Source: Frateuria_A sp051900535 (GTDB taxonomy: Bacteria; Pseudomonadota; Gammaproteobacteria; Xanthomonadales; Rhodanobacteraceae). From it: 64,000 nucleotides of DNA. Within the stretch, counting starts at the first letter, position 1. Each line of letters begins with the position of its first letter. This document shows positions 52,650-61,943 of this stretch, piece by piece. Made by a program: the position numbers and the translations under genes. The DNA is taken from assembly GCF_051900535.1 (NCBI RefSeq), contig NZ_JBHZGI010000001.1:868001-932000 (forward strand), written 5' to 3'. Below the pieces are notes generated by a model, which worked only from the letters and a program-made list of their open reading frames with translations, was not told the origin of the DNA and searched no databases.

Positions 52650-55460
52650 CTAGAACGACAACCGGTACGCCAGCGTCGCCATGCTCCCCTGCTCGCGCTG
52701 CGCAAACCGGTGGTCGATGCCGAACGTGAGCCCCGCCCGTGGCGTCATCGCCCAGTCCAGCGTCATGCCTGCCACGCCGCCATAACGCGACAGTCCGATG
52801 CCGCCCAGCGGCGCCCATTGGTCGATGCCGGTGAAGCTTGCCTCGAATACGTCTCCGCGGGTGGCGATCGCGCGTTGCCATGCGAGCCGGGCTTGCAGGT
52901 CCAGGCTGCCACCGCCGGCAAAGGACCATTGCCGTGCCGCACGCACGCCCAGCCCGGCCTGCCAGCGCTCGATCGCATGCGCGTTGGCCTTCAGGCCGAA
53001 GCCCCAGGCGCCCGGCTCGTTGAAGCCGCTGCTGTCCATGCGTGCGTACTGCAAGCTGGCGTAGGGGGTGAGCGCCAACCGGCCGAGCGAGGTGCGATAG
53101 CCGCTCTCGCCATAGGCGACGTCGTAGCGACCATGGCTGTCACTGGCCACGCCGGCGAAGGCCGGCCCCAGCAGCACATTGCGGCGCATGGATTCGCGGT
53201 AGTTGCCCGTGCCCACGCGGCCCATCAGGTACGCGTTTCCATGCACCACGCCGCCGTAGAGCATGCCTTCGACCGCATGACTGCGGCCCTGGTCGGCGGT
53301 CTCGACCAGCCGGCCAAGGCCGCGCGACTGGCTCAGCGCGAAGCCCGCCACCCCGGTGCCGCCGATGCGCATGTCCTGCCCGACCAATGTGCCGGAAAGG
53401 TCCACGCCGACGTTTGCGTAGCCGCTGCGCGCCAGATCCCCGTGGTAGCCCAGGTTCTGCGTCCAGCCACCGGTCCCGTCGCTGTCGAGCAGGCGGTCGA
53501 AACGGTCGGACAGTGCCCGCGTGCCGGCGTCGATCGCCTCGAAAGTCATCGCCGCGCTGGCTGCGTGGAGCTGCCCGGAGAGGCTCTCCAGCGACTGGCT
53601 GGCGCTCGAAAGCGTGGCCGCCTGTTGCAAGTGCGCTGCGCCGGCGACGAAGCCGCTGGCCGCCGATGCAGTCCCGGTGCCGCTGGACAGCAGCTGGCGG
53701 TCGAGCTGGTCGAAAGCGCCTTCCACGCGCTGCGCTGCATTGAAGCTGGACGCGCTGTACTGCATGCCCTGGATCGCGGTGACGTCCGCGCGGGTCACGT
53801 CCAGCCAGGCGCTGGTGGCGTCGTAGCCGGCCGTGGCGGTCAGCATCACGTTGGAGGCGGCGTTGATCGCGCTGAAGGTGCCGGTCAGTCCGCCCTGCGC
53901 GAGGAGTACGTCGGTGTGGGAGTCGAGCACGTAGTCCGAACGCTTGCCGATCACGTACAGATCGCCACCGGAAAGCGTGGCGGTGCCGGCGACTTTGAGC
54001 ACCGAGCCCAGTTCGAGCGCCAGCCGCCCGTTGTCGTGCTGCGAGTAACTGCCGCCGACATTCAGGTCGCTCCCGCTGACCGTGACCACGCCGGCGTTAT
54101 CGACGTCGCCACCGATGCGCGTGGCCGCTCCCAGCGTGCCGCCCGCGTCCACCTGCAGCGCGCCGGCCAGTGACTGTGCATTGAGGATGCCGCCCTGGAT
54201 CTCGGTCAGGCCCGCGTAGGTCGACGCCTGGGTCAGGTTGAGCGTGCCGCTGCCCTGCTTGATCAGGCCGCCGGCGCCGGAGATCGGATTGTTCCAGTTC
54301 GATTCGCCGGTGAAGTCGACAGTGACGTCGCCCCAGTCGAACTTCGCCGGGCCGTTGACCGCCTTGCCCGCGTTGAGCATGCCGTAGCCGAATACCTTGT
54401 CCGGCCCCGCCGCGCCGAGATCGTCGGCCGTGCCCAGCAAGGTCTGCCGCACCAGGTCGTTGGTGAAATAGGGATAGGCCTCCCACACCAGCGCCGCGGC
54501 GCCGGAAACCTCCGGCGCCGCGAACGAGGTGCCGCTGACGATCCAGTAATCCTTCGGATCGGACGCGGTGGCGTCCTTGTCGCTGACGATCACGTCGCCC
54601 GGCGCGGTCAGGCAATAGTCCATGGCCTTGCCGCAGGCGTTGGAATAGTCGGCCAGCACGGTCTTGCCATTGGCCGCACTGATGCTGTCGGCCGCGACCG
54701 CGACCAGCCAGCCACGCTCCAGTTCGGGCGCGTAGTTGGGCAGCGCGGCGATGTCGCTGGGATCGGCGCGGCCATCGTTGCCGGCCGCGAACACCACCAG
54801 CCCGTCGTGGTTGAGCACGAAATCATCGTAGGCCTGGCCGAATGCCTGGTTGATGGTCTGGTCGGTGGTGTCCCAGTAGATGCCGCCCCAGGAGTTGTTC
54901 TGGATCTGCACCCCGTCGGCGATCAGCGCGGGATTGAGGTACTGGCCGAAGAAGTCCGCGTCCGACGCCCCCACCGCATTGCCCTGGCCCGAGCCATCGT
55001 CGGTGGGCTCCTTGTCGGCGATGATTCGCGCCGACACCAGGTTCGCGCCCGGTGCGATGCCGCCGGGGAATTTGTCGAAGGCCTTGCCCGCGGCGATTTC
55101 CGACACCCAGGTGCCATGCCCAACCACGTCATCGATGCTGGTGTTGTTGGCCTGCGAATCGACGTAGATCAGCTCGTCGGTCACCCGCCCGGAGAGGCTG
55201 GGATGGTTGCGCATGATGCCGCTGTCGACGATGCCGATGGTGACGCCCTTGCCGGTAAAGCCCTGCTGGTGCGCGGCGTAGGTGTTGGTCAGATCCAGTT
55301 GGGCATCCACCGGCGGCTCGGGGCTGGTCGGCGTGGTGGGCGGCGGCTGGGGCGCCGGAGGCCGCACGTTGCTGCCGCCACCTCCACCGCATGCGCTCAG
55401 GCCAAGTGCGACAAGGATCCCCAGCGCCACTTCCCGGTGGCGCAATGCGTACGTCTTCAT
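52650..55460 (-). CDS. Lipoprotein-type subtilisin autotransporter (SphB1/NalP-like)
   Basis: 936 aa. Signal with lipobox LSAC (Cys24), then a Gly run and a Pro-rich stretch (31-50). The S8 peptidase domain has Asp79 (IGIVDSGI), His115 (VVGHGTWVSEI) and Ser312 (SGTSFAAPEVSG), a complete triad. Autotransporter-associated beta-strand repeats follow (LIKQGSGTLNLTQASTYAG, about 395-415) and a C-terminal autotransporter barrel ending in LAYRLSF. The lipid-anchored, Gly/Pro-rich plan matches Bordetella SphB1 and Neisseria NalP, which process other surface proteins. ATG 55460 has GGGGAGAG ahead; the longer frame reads antisense through the thiolase gene and is rejected. Confidence 0.88.
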   Translation of the reverse strand: MKTYALRHREVALGILVALGLSACGGGGGSNVRPPAPQPPPTTPTSPEPPVDAQLDLTNTYAAHQQGFTGKGVTIGIVDSGIMRNHPSLSGRVTDELIYVDSQANNTSIDDVVGHGTWVSEIAAGKAFDKFPGGIAPGANLVSARIIADKEPTDDGSGQGNAVGASDADFFGQYLNPALIADGVQIQNNSWGGIYWDTTDQTINQAFGQAYDDFVLNHDGLVVFAAGNDGRADPSDIAALPNYAPELERGWLVAVAADSISAANGKTVLADYSNACGKAMDYCLTAPGDVIVSDKDATASDPKDYWIVSGTSFAAPEVSGAAALVWEAYPYFTNDLVRQTLLGTADDLGAAGPDKVFGYGMLNAGKAVNGPAKFDWGDVTVDFTGESNWNNPISGAGGLIKQGSGTLNLTQASTYAGLTEIQGGILNAQSLAGALQVDAGGTLGAATRIGGDVDNAGVVTVSGSDLNVGGSYSQHDNGRLALELGSVLKVAGTATLSGGDLYVIGKRSDYVLDSHTDVLLAQGGLTGTFSAINAASNVMLTATAGYDATSAWLDVTRADVTAIQGMQYSASSFNAAQRVEGAFDQLDRQLLSSGTGTASAASGFVAGAAHLQQAATLSSASQSLESLSGQLHAASAAMTFEAIDAGTRALSDRFDRLLDSDGTGGWTQNLGYHGDLARSGYANVGVDLSGTLVGQDMRIGGTGVAGFALSQSRGLGRLVETADQGRSHAVEGMLYGGVVHGNAYLMGRVGTGNYRESMRRNVLLGPAFAGVASDSHGRYDVAYGESGYRTSLGRLALTPYASLQYARMDSSGFNEPGAWGFGLKANAHAIERWQAGLGVRAARQWSFAGGGSLDLQARLAWQRAIATRGDVFEASFTGIDQWAPLGGIGLSRYGGVAGMTLDWAMTPRAGLTFGIDHRFAQREQGSMATLAYRLSF

Positions 55461-55661
55461 GCCAGCTCTCCCCAGAACCATCCCCATGCAGGCCCCCGCG
55501 ATCGCGCGGACCGTTGCCTGCATCCCGGCGCCAGTTTCCCACAACGCGTCCCCAGCGAGGCATGCGCCACGGTGCGTTTGCCGCACTGCCGCATGGACTG
55601 CGATAATGGGCAATCGTCCACGGCGCGCAGGCCGCGCCCCAAGCCTCGCGGAGAAACCCCC

Positions 55662-56840
55662 ATGTCCGACGTCGTCATCGCCGGCGCCAAGCGCACCGCC
55701 ATCGGCTCCTTCCTCGGCCAGTTCACCGGCGTGCCGACGCCCACCCTCGGCGCGACCGCGATCCGTGCGGCGCTGGAGCAGTCCGGCGTGTCCGCCGCCG
55801 ACGTCAGCGAAGTCATCATGGGTTGCGTGCTGACCGCCAACCTTGGCCAGGCGCCGGCCCGCCAGGCCTCGCTCGGCGCCGGTCTGCCGCCGGCCGTCGG
55901 CTGCACCACCATCAACAAGGTGTGCGGCTCGGGCATGAAGGCGATCATGCTGGGCCACGACCTGATCAAGGCCGGCTCGGCCGCGGTGGTGGTCGCCGGC
56001 GGCATGGAGTCGATGACCAACGCCCCGCACATGGTCGCCGCCCGCACCGGCATCCGCTATGGCGATGGCCAGCTGGTCGACCACATGGCCTACGACGGCC
56101 TGACCAACCCATACGACAACAAGGCGATGGGCATCTTCGGCGAGCTGTGCGCCGACAAGTACCAGTTCAGCCGTGAGGACCAGGACGCCTTCGCGATCGA
56201 GTCGGTCAAGCGCTCGCAGGCGGCGCAGGCCTCCGGCGCGTTCGCCGACGAGATCGTCCCGGTGACGGTCAAGGGCCGCAAGGGCGACGTGGTGGTCGAC
56301 GCCGACGAGCAGCCGGGCCGTTCGGACATCAACAAGATCCCGACCCTGAAGCCCGCTTTCCGCAAGGAGAACGGCACCATCACCGCGGCCAGCTCGTCCA
56401 GCATCTCCGACGGCGCAGCCGCGGTGGTTCTGCTCTCGGCCGAAGACGCCAAGGCCCGCGGCATCAAGCCTTTGGCGCGCATCGTTGCCCACGCCACCAA
56501 CTCGCAGGAACCCGAGTGGTTCACCACCGCTCCGGTCGGCGCGATCCAGAAGGTGCTGGACAAGGCCGGCTGGAAGGTCGAGGACGTCGACCTGTTCGAG
56601 GTCAACGAAGCCTTCGCCGTGGTCGCCATGGCGCCGATGCGCGAGCTGGGCGTGCCGCACGAGAAGCTCAACGTCAACGGCGGCGCCTGCGCGCTGGGGC
56701 ACCCGATCGGCGCCAGCGGCGCGCGCCTGGTCGTCACCCTGCTCAACGCGCTGAAAACCCGCGGCGGCAAGCGCGGCGTGGCATCGCTGTGCATCGGGGG
56801 CGGCGAGGCCACGGCGATCGCGGTGGAACGGCTGGATTAA
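55662..56840 (+). CDS. atoB: Acetyl-CoA C-acetyltransferase (thiolase)
   Basis: 392 aa, a thiolase with the nucleophile Cys88 in NKVCGSGMKA, the His in GGACALGHPIGASG and the second Cys in SLCIGGGEATA. It joins or splits acetoacetyl-CoA and acetyl-CoA, the last step of leucine breakdown via acetoacetate and of short fatty acid oxidation; the same enzyme could supply PHB or mevalonate-type routes. Length is that of biosynthetic-type thiolases. ATG 55662; the only purine-rich sequence ahead is GGAGAA. Divergent from the autotransporter gene (200-bp gap) and followed by a hairpin with a T-run. Confidence 0.92.
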   Translation: MSDVVIAGAKRTAIGSFLGQFTGVPTPTLGATAIRAALEQSGVSAADVSEVIMGCVLTANLGQAPARQASLGAGLPPAVGCTTINKVCGSGMKAIMLGHDLIKAGSAAVVVAGGMESMTNAPHMVAARTGIRYGDGQLVDHMAYDGLTNPYDNKAMGIFGELCADKYQFSREDQDAFAIESVKRSQAAQASGAFADEIVPVTVKGRKGDVVVDADEQPGRSDINKIPTLKPAFRKENGTITAASSSSISDGAAAVVLLSAEDAKARGIKPLARIVAHATNSQEPEWFTTAPVGAIQKVLDKAGWKVEDVDLFEVNEAFAVVAMAPMRELGVPHEKLNVNGGACALGHPIGASGARLVVTLLNALKTRGGKRGVASLCIGGGEATAIAVERLD

Positions 56841-56874
56841 ACCGACCCGTCACCTTCTGTCGACGGAACGAATG

Positions 56875-56896
56875 AAAGCCTGTTAACCGGCTTTTT
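56875..56896 (+). terminator. Possible terminator of the thiolase gene
   Basis: AAAGCC, 8-base loop, GGCTTT then TT; a 6-bp stem with a T-run, 34 bp after the stop. Confidence 0.5.
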
Positions 56897-56998
56897 AATA
56901 TGTACTGAAGGCCAGTTGGTAAAACATATGGCGCGTGTACGGCGAAAGCGCTATTAATACGCGGCCAAAACGGCATTCCACGGCAAAGGAGATCCACC

Positions 56999-57415
56999 AT
57001 GAAGTTGACGCGTACCCTACTCGCCTCCGCGCTCGTCGCGCTGCTGGCGGCTTGCAGCAACGGCGCGCAGGATTCCGCGCAGGACGCCCAGCAGTCCGCC
57101 GACCAGGCTCAGCAGTCCGCTGACCAGGCCCAGCAGGCTGCCGCGCAGACCGGCTCGCCGGCCGCCGACCAGGCTGCCCAGCAGGCCACGACGGCTGCCA
57201 ACGCCGCCGGCCAGGCTGCTGATCAGGCCCAGCAGGCCGCCACCGCTGCGTCGGCTGCCGCCCCGGCCAACAACGACATGTCGAAGGACGCCATGTCGCA
57301 GGCCAAGGACGCCGCCGACAACGCTTCGGACCAGGCTGACAAGGCTGCCGACGCTGCCAAGGACGCCGCCGACAATGCCAAGGATGCTGCCGACGACAAG
57401 AACAAGGGTCACTGA
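56999..57415 (+). CDS. Ala/Gln-rich coiled lipoprotein
   Basis: 138 aa. Lipobox LLAAC (Cys19). The mature protein is low-complexity, built of Ala, Gln, Asp, Asn and Lys with a repeating seven-ish residue pattern (SADQAQQ repeated, then ADNAKDAAD), which should form a long amphipathic helix or coiled coil, like Lpp-type or LEA-like stress proteins. Its role is unknown. The start has AAAGGAG 7 bases ahead and a strong terminator follows at 57437, so it is a stand-alone, possibly highly expressed gene. Confidence 0.8.
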   Translation: MKLTRTLLASALVALLAACSNGAQDSAQDAQQSADQAQQSADQAQQAAAQTGSPAADQAAQQATTAANAAGQAADQAQQAATAASAAAPANNDMSKDAMSQAKDAADNASDQADKAADAAKDAADNAKDAADDKNKGH

Positions 57416-57436
57416 TCCTTCGGTTCGTCAGATCGG

Positions 57437-57467
57437 AAAAAACCGGCCGCTTGCGGCCGGTTTTTTT
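57437..57467 (+). terminator. Rho-independent terminator of the lipoprotein gene
   Basis: AAAAAACCGGCCGC, TT, GCGGCCGG followed by seven T's; a symmetric A/T-flanked stem that may also act on the other strand. Confidence 0.9.
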
Positions 57468-57627
57468 ATGCGCGTGTTTCGCGCTTCGCACACGCTGACC
57501 GCACGGGCCATGGTCGCCGGTTATCATCGGGTGTTTGGCCGGCGCGCTTGGTTTCGTACCGCGATCGCGCCCATGGATGAAATGCCGCCGCGGGCGGTCC
57601 CGAACGAATGAGCCAGAGTTCAGCCCG

Positions 57628-59235
57628 ATGACCACCATTGCTTCGCAGATCGATATCCGTTCGCCCGATTTCCAGGCCTCCAGCGCCGCGCTGCGCGGCC
57701 TGGTCGAGGACCTGAAGGCGCAGCTTGCGCGCAACGCCGAAGGCGGCGGCGCCAAGGCGCGCGAGAAACACACGGCGCGAGGCAAGCTGCTGCCGCGCGA
57801 ACGCATCCGCGCCTTGCTCGATCCGGGCTCACCGTTTCTCGAACTCTCGCCGCTGGCCGCACACGGCATGTACGAAGACGCCGCGCCGGCGGCCGGCATC
57901 ATCACCGGCATCGGCCGCGTCAACGGCATCGAGGTGGTGGTGGTCGCCAACGACGCGACGGTCAAGGGCGGCACCTATTTCCCGATGACGGTGAAAAAGC
58001 ACCTGCGCGCACAGGAAGCGGCGCTGGAAAACCGGTTGCCGTGCATTTACCTAGTCGACTCCGGCGGTGCGTTCCTGCCGCTGCAGGACGAAGTCTTCCC
58101 GGACAAGGAACACTTCGGCCGCATCTTCTTCAACCAGGCGCGCATGTCCGCGCTCAACATCCCTCAGATCGCCGTGGTGATGGGAAGCTGCACCGCCGGC
58201 GGCGCCTATGTGCCGGCCATGAGCGACGAGACCATCATCGTGCGTGAACAGGGCACCATCTTCCTGGGCGGCCCGCCGCTGGTGAAGGCGGCTACCGGCG
58301 AGGTGGTCGACGCCGAGGCGCTGGGTGGCGCGGACGTCCATACGTCCGTCTCGGGCGTCGCCGACCACTACGCGGAAAACGACGCGCACGCGCTTTCCAT
58401 CGCACGCGACGTGGTGGCGAGCCTCAATCGCCGCAAGGACATGCCGCTGGCGCTGAAGGCACCGGTCGAACCGAAATATCCGGCCGAAGAGCTCTACGGC
58501 GTCATCCCGCAGGACACCCGCCGTCCCTTCGACATCCGCGAGGTCATCGCGCGCATCGTCGACGGCTCGGAGTTCCACGAGTTCAAGGCCCGCTACGGCA
58601 AGACCCTGGTCACCGGCTTCGCGCACATCCACGGCTATCCGGTGGGCATCGTCGCCAACAACGGCATCCTGTTCGCCGAGAGCGCGCTCAAGGGCGCGCA
58701 CTTCATCGAGCTGTGCAACCAGCGCAACGTGCCGCTGGTGTTCCTGCAGAACATCACCGGCTTCATGGTCGGCAAGAAGTACGAGCAGGCGGGCATCGCC
58801 AAGGACGGTGCCAAGATGGTCACCGCCGTGGCCTGTTCGCACGTGCCCAAGTTCACCGTGGTGATCGGTGGCAGCTTCGGCGCCGGCAACTACGCGATGT
58901 GCGGTCGCGCCTACGGCGCACGCTTCCTTTGGATGTGGCCCAACGCCCGGATCAGCGTGATGGGCGGCGAACAGGCCGCGAGCGTGCTCGCCACGGTCAA
59001 GCGCGATGGGCTGGAAGCGGCCGGCAAGAGCTGGAGCGCGGAGGACGAAGAGGCCTTCAAGACGCCGATCCGCGATCAGTACGAACGCCAAGGGCACCCC
59101 TACTACGCCAGCGCACGGCTGTGGGATGACGGCATCATCGATCCGGCCGATACCCGGCGGGTGCTCGGCCTGGCCATTTCCGCCTCGATGAACGCTCCGA
59201 TCGAGCCGCAGCGGTTCGGCGTGTTCCGCATGTAG
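57628..59235 (+). CDS. liuB: Methylcrotonyl-CoA carboxylase beta subunit
   Basis: 535 aa carboxyltransferase. Family motifs: ATVKGGTYFPMTVKKHLRAQE, IYLVDSGGAFLPLQDEVFPD, FFNQARMSA, GSCTAGGAYVPAMSDE, and QNITGFMVGKKYEQAGIAK. These fit the MCC beta subunit (LiuB/MccB). It transfers carboxyl from biotin to 3-methylcrotonyl-CoA, giving 3-methylglutaconyl-CoA in leucine breakdown. The biotin-carrying alpha subunit that must partner it is not in the window. ATG 57628 was chosen by family length; the ribosome site is weak. Confidence 0.92.
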   Translation: MTTIASQIDIRSPDFQASSAALRGLVEDLKAQLARNAEGGGAKAREKHTARGKLLPRERIRALLDPGSPFLELSPLAAHGMYEDAAPAAGIITGIGRVNGIEVVVVANDATVKGGTYFPMTVKKHLRAQEAALENRLPCIYLVDSGGAFLPLQDEVFPDKEHFGRIFFNQARMSALNIPQIAVVMGSCTAGGAYVPAMSDETIIVREQGTIFLGGPPLVKAATGEVVDAEALGGADVHTSVSGVADHYAENDAHALSIARDVVASLNRRKDMPLALKAPVEPKYPAEELYGVIPQDTRRPFDIREVIARIVDGSEFHEFKARYGKTLVTGFAHIHGYPVGIVANNGILFAESALKGAHFIELCNQRNVPLVFLQNITGFMVGKKYEQAGIAKDGAKMVTAVACSHVPKFTVVIGGSFGAGNYAMCGRAYGARFLWMWPNARISVMGGEQAASVLATVKRDGLEAAGKSWSAEDEEAFKTPIRDQYERQGHPYYASARLWDDGIIDPADTRRVLGLAISASMNAPIEPQRFGVFRM

Positions 59236-59278
59236 CGACGCGGGCGCGCCCAGAAGCGCGCCCATCCGCCTGTCGGCA

Positions 59279-59394
59279 CCTTCCCCCGCGTTCGCGGGGG
59301 AAGGCTCAGATAGGTTGCATCCGAATCCTTCCGTTCGCGGAGGGTAGGCTCAGACAGGTTGCATCCGGATCCTTCACCGTTCACGGGGATGGGA
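59279..59394. repeat. Two and a half tandem hairpin repeats
   Basis: Units at 59279-59326, 59327-59370 and a partial one at 59371-59394. Each holds CCTTC...GTTC.CGG...GAAGG-like hairpins followed by GGCTCAGA(T/C)AGGTTGCATCC. They lie between liuB and the convergent feo operon end. Confidence 0.75.
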
Positions 59395-59423
59395 AGCCGT
59401 GCAGAAGACCTGCCCCCCAGCGC

Positions 59424-59726
59424 TCAGTGCTGGCGCGGGCGGAACGACAGCGGCATGGCCGGCTCACGCGGCGCGGTCGGGGCACACCCGCCGCAGCTGG
59501 AGCAGCCGTCGCCGCTGCCACAGTCGCCGCTTTTCGCTTCCGATGGCTGGATCCAGCGGCCCAGCCGCCTCGTGGGTGGCGCCCGGCCGGGACGGTCCAG
59601 CCAGGCCGACAGGCGCGCCTGCACGCGCTTGGCCGTCTTCGGCAGAAGTTTGCAGAACGCGGCCAGCAGGCTGGCCAGCAGTACGACCGTGAGCACCACC
59701 GCCTGCACGATCGCGAACGTGTTCAC
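59424..59726 (-). CDS. Small FeoB-associated Cys-rich membrane protein (DUF6587-like)
   Basis: 100 aa. One transmembrane helix (about 4-22), a basic middle, then a cysteine cluster DCGSGDGCSSCGGC near residue 70-82, resembling FeoB-associated Cys-rich proteins (DUF6587 or FeoC-like roles). It starts with GTG 59726, overlapping the FeoB stop (GTGA), so it is made together with FeoB. The cluster could bind iron or zinc and may tune ferrous iron import. The reading frame extends further upstream only as a shadow of feoB. Confidence 0.75.
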   Translation of the reverse strand: MNTFAIVQAVVLTVVLLASLLAAFCKLLPKTAKRVQARLSAWLDRPGRAPPTRRLGRWIQPSEAKSGDCGSGDGCSSCGGCAPTAPREPAMPLSFRPRQH

Positions 59727-61573
59727 GAGAGCGCCCGCGCGATCTGGTAGGTGAGCAGCGAGGCCAGGTAGGCCAGGCCGAACAGGTAGCCGGCGGTGAT
59801 CGCCACGTTGCGCCAAGAATTGGTTTCGCGGCGGATCACGGCGAGCGTCGACATGCATTGCGGCGCGAACACGTACCAGGCCAGCAGGCTGAGTGCAGTG
59901 GCCAGCGACCACTGATGCGCGATCAGCGGCCCGAGCTGGTTGGCGATGGTGTCGTCGCTGCCGGACATCGCGTAGACGGTGCCCAGCGCCGACACCGCCA
60001 CCTCGCGGGCGGCCAGCCCCGGCACCAGTGCGATGCAGATCTGCCAGTTGAAGCCGATCGGCGCGAACACGACATGCAGGGCGTGGCCCAGGCGCCCGGC
60101 CAGGCTGTAGTCGATCGCCGGCCCGCTGGCGCCCGGCGGCGGCCCCGGGAAACTGGAGAGAAACCACAGGATCACGGTCAGCGCCAGGATGATGCCGCCC
60201 ACGCGCTTGAGGAAGATCTTGGCGCGTTCCCACAGGCCCAGCGCCACGTCGCGCACGTTGGGAAGGCGGTAGGACGGCAGCTCCATCAGCAGCGCGTGCT
60301 CGCTCTTGTCCTTGCGGAAGCGCTTGATCACGAACGCCACCGCCAGCGCACTGACGATGCCCGCCACGTACAACGTGAACAGCACCACGCCCTGCAGGTT
60401 GAACACGCCCCACACCGTGCAGTGCGGGATGAACGCGGCGATCAGCAGCGTGTAGACCGGCAGCCGCGCCGAGCATGTCATCAGCGGCGCCACCAGGATG
60501 GTGGTCAGGCGATCGCGTGGGTCGGTGATGCTGCGCGTGGCCATGATGCCGGGGATGGCGCAGGCGAAGCTCGACAACAGCGGAATGAACGCGCGCCCGG
60601 TCAGGCCCGCCTTAAACATCAGCTTGTCGAGCAGGAACGCAGCGCGCGGCAGGTAGCCCGATTCCTCCAGCACGAGGATGAACAGGAACAGGATCAGGAT
60701 CTGCGGCAGGAACACCAGCACGGCGCCCAGGCCCGCGAAGATGCCGTCGTTGAGCAGGCTGTGCAGCGCGCTGTGCGCCGGCAGCGCCGCAGTCAACCAG
60801 GTGCCGAGCGCGCCCACGCCCGCTTCGATGCCATCCATGATCGGCTGCGCCCAGGAGAACACCGCCTGGAAGATCAGGAACATCAGCACCGCCAGGATGC
60901 CCAGACCGAATACCGGATGCAGCGCCCAGCGGTCGATCGCGTCGTCCACGGCATCGGTGGCACGCGGCATGACCACCGTGGCGGCCATCAGCGCACGCAC
61001 CTGTGCATGCAGGTCGTGGCGGCTGGCCGGATCGTCCGGCTGCACCGGCGCGGCGACCGGGACTTCGCCATCGACGCGCTCGATCAACGCCTTCGCCCCA
61101 CCGCGCCTGACCGCGATCGTTTCAACCACCGGCACGCCGAGCCGGCGCTGCAGTTCGAGCACATCGATCACGATGCCGCGCCGGCGCGCGGTGTCCATCA
61201 TGTTGAGCGCCAGTACCACCGGCCGGCCCAGGCGCTTGACCTCGAGCACGAAGCGCAGGTGCAGGCGCAGGTTGGTGGCATCGGCCACGCAGACGATCAG
61301 GTCCGGCGCCGGCTCGCCCGGGTAGCGGCCCTCGCAGACGTCGCGGGTGATCTGCTCATCGGGGCTGGCCGCGTCGAAGCTGTAGGTGCCGGGGAGATCC
61401 AGCAATTGCAGCACGCGACCCGACGGCGCGACGAAGCGCCCTTCCTTGCGCTCGACGGTGACGCCGGCGTAGTTGGCCACCTTCTGGCGACCACCGGTGA
61501 GCTGGTTGAACAGCGCCGTTTTGCCGCAATTGGGGTTGCCCACCAGCGCAATGCGCAGACCTTGCGCGCTCAT
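59723..61573 (-). CDS. feoB: Ferrous iron transporter FeoB
   Basis: 616 aa. The N-terminal G-protein domain has G1 GNPNCGKT (12-19), G3 DLPGTYSF and G4 NMMD; the C-terminal part holds the Gate and FeoB-C segments with ALLMELPSYRLPNVRDVALG and about eight transmembrane helices. Length is shorter than E. coli FeoB (773 aa), with a reduced helical insert and C-terminus, as in many non-enteric bacteria. It imports Fe2+ under low oxygen or low iron. ATG 61573 overlaps the feoA stop (ATGA), and its own stop overlaps the Cys-rich gene start, so the three are translationally coupled. Confidence 0.95.
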   Translation of the reverse strand: MSAQGLRIALVGNPNCGKTALFNQLTGGRQKVANYAGVTVERKEGRFVAPSGRVLQLLDLPGTYSFDAASPDEQITRDVCEGRYPGEPAPDLIVCVADATNLRLHLRFVLEVKRLGRPVVLALNMMDTARRRGIVIDVLELQRRLGVPVVETIAVRRGGAKALIERVDGEVPVAAPVQPDDPASRHDLHAQVRALMAATVVMPRATDAVDDAIDRWALHPVFGLGILAVLMFLIFQAVFSWAQPIMDGIEAGVGALGTWLTAALPAHSALHSLLNDGIFAGLGAVLVFLPQILILFLFILVLEESGYLPRAAFLLDKLMFKAGLTGRAFIPLLSSFACAIPGIMATRSITDPRDRLTTILVAPLMTCSARLPVYTLLIAAFIPHCTVWGVFNLQGVVLFTLYVAGIVSALAVAFVIKRFRKDKSEHALLMELPSYRLPNVRDVALGLWERAKIFLKRVGGIILALTVILWFLSSFPGPPPGASGPAIDYSLAGRLGHALHVVFAPIGFNWQICIALVPGLAAREVAVSALGTVYAMSGSDDTIANQLGPLIAHQWSLATALSLLAWYVFAPQCMSTLAVIRRETNSWRNVAITAGYLFGLAYLASLLTYQIARALS

Positions 61574-61812
61574 GCCGCCTCCACCCTAACGAGAATGCGC
61601 GACGCCTCGCTGCGGCGAAGCGCGAAGCGGGTGGAGCCGATCTGGATCAGCAGGGGGTCGGCGCCGAGGGGGCCGCAAGCGACCACGCGCACCGGCTCGC
61701 CATCGACGAAACCGAGGTCGCGCAGGCGTTGCGCGATGGGATCGCCGGCCTGGGCATCGTCCACGCGATCCACCACGGCGGGCGAACCTTTGGGCAAGTC
61801 GGAGAGGCGCAC
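61570..61812 (-). CDS. feoA: Ferrous iron transport protein FeoA
   Basis: 80 aa SH3-like protein: LPKGSPAVVDRVDD, QRLRDLGFVDGEPVRVVACGP, then IGSTRFALRRSEASRILV. It supports FeoB. No ATG is available; I favour GTG 61812, which gives RLSDLPKGS, the usual FeoA N-terminus, over TTG 61830, which would overlap the Fur box and lie only a few bases from the likely transcription start. It is the first gene of the feoAB-Cys-rich operon and its stop overlaps the feoB start. Confidence 0.85.
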   Translation of the reverse strand: MRLSDLPKGSPAVVDRVDDAQAGDPIAQRLRDLGFVDGEPVRVVACGPLGADPLLIQIGSTRFALRRSEASRILVRVEAA

Positions 61813-61825
61813 GGATGGCAACTCA

Positions 61826-61847
61826 AACAAGAATGGTTCGCATTATA
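61826..61847 (-). promoter_or_regulatory. Fur box and -10 element of the feo operon
   Basis: On the minus strand AATGCGAACCATTCTTGTT (61844 to 61826) matches 15 of 19 positions of a Fur-box-like AATGAGAATCATTCTCATT. TATAAT (61847 to 61842) overlaps its upstream edge as a -10. Fur with iron would block transcription. Confidence 0.6.
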
Positions 61848-61943
61848 AGGCAAAATGCCTGTGTCCACGCTGAGTCCGGCATCCTGACGGGACCACGCGC
61901 CACGCCCGTACAATTCCCATTTTTCCGCAGGGAACCCTCGCGC

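Noticed and set aside
55461..56702. N-terminal extension of the autotransporter frame through the thiolase gene
   Set aside because: It is antisense to atoB; a signal peptide with lipobox and a good ribosome site start at 55460.
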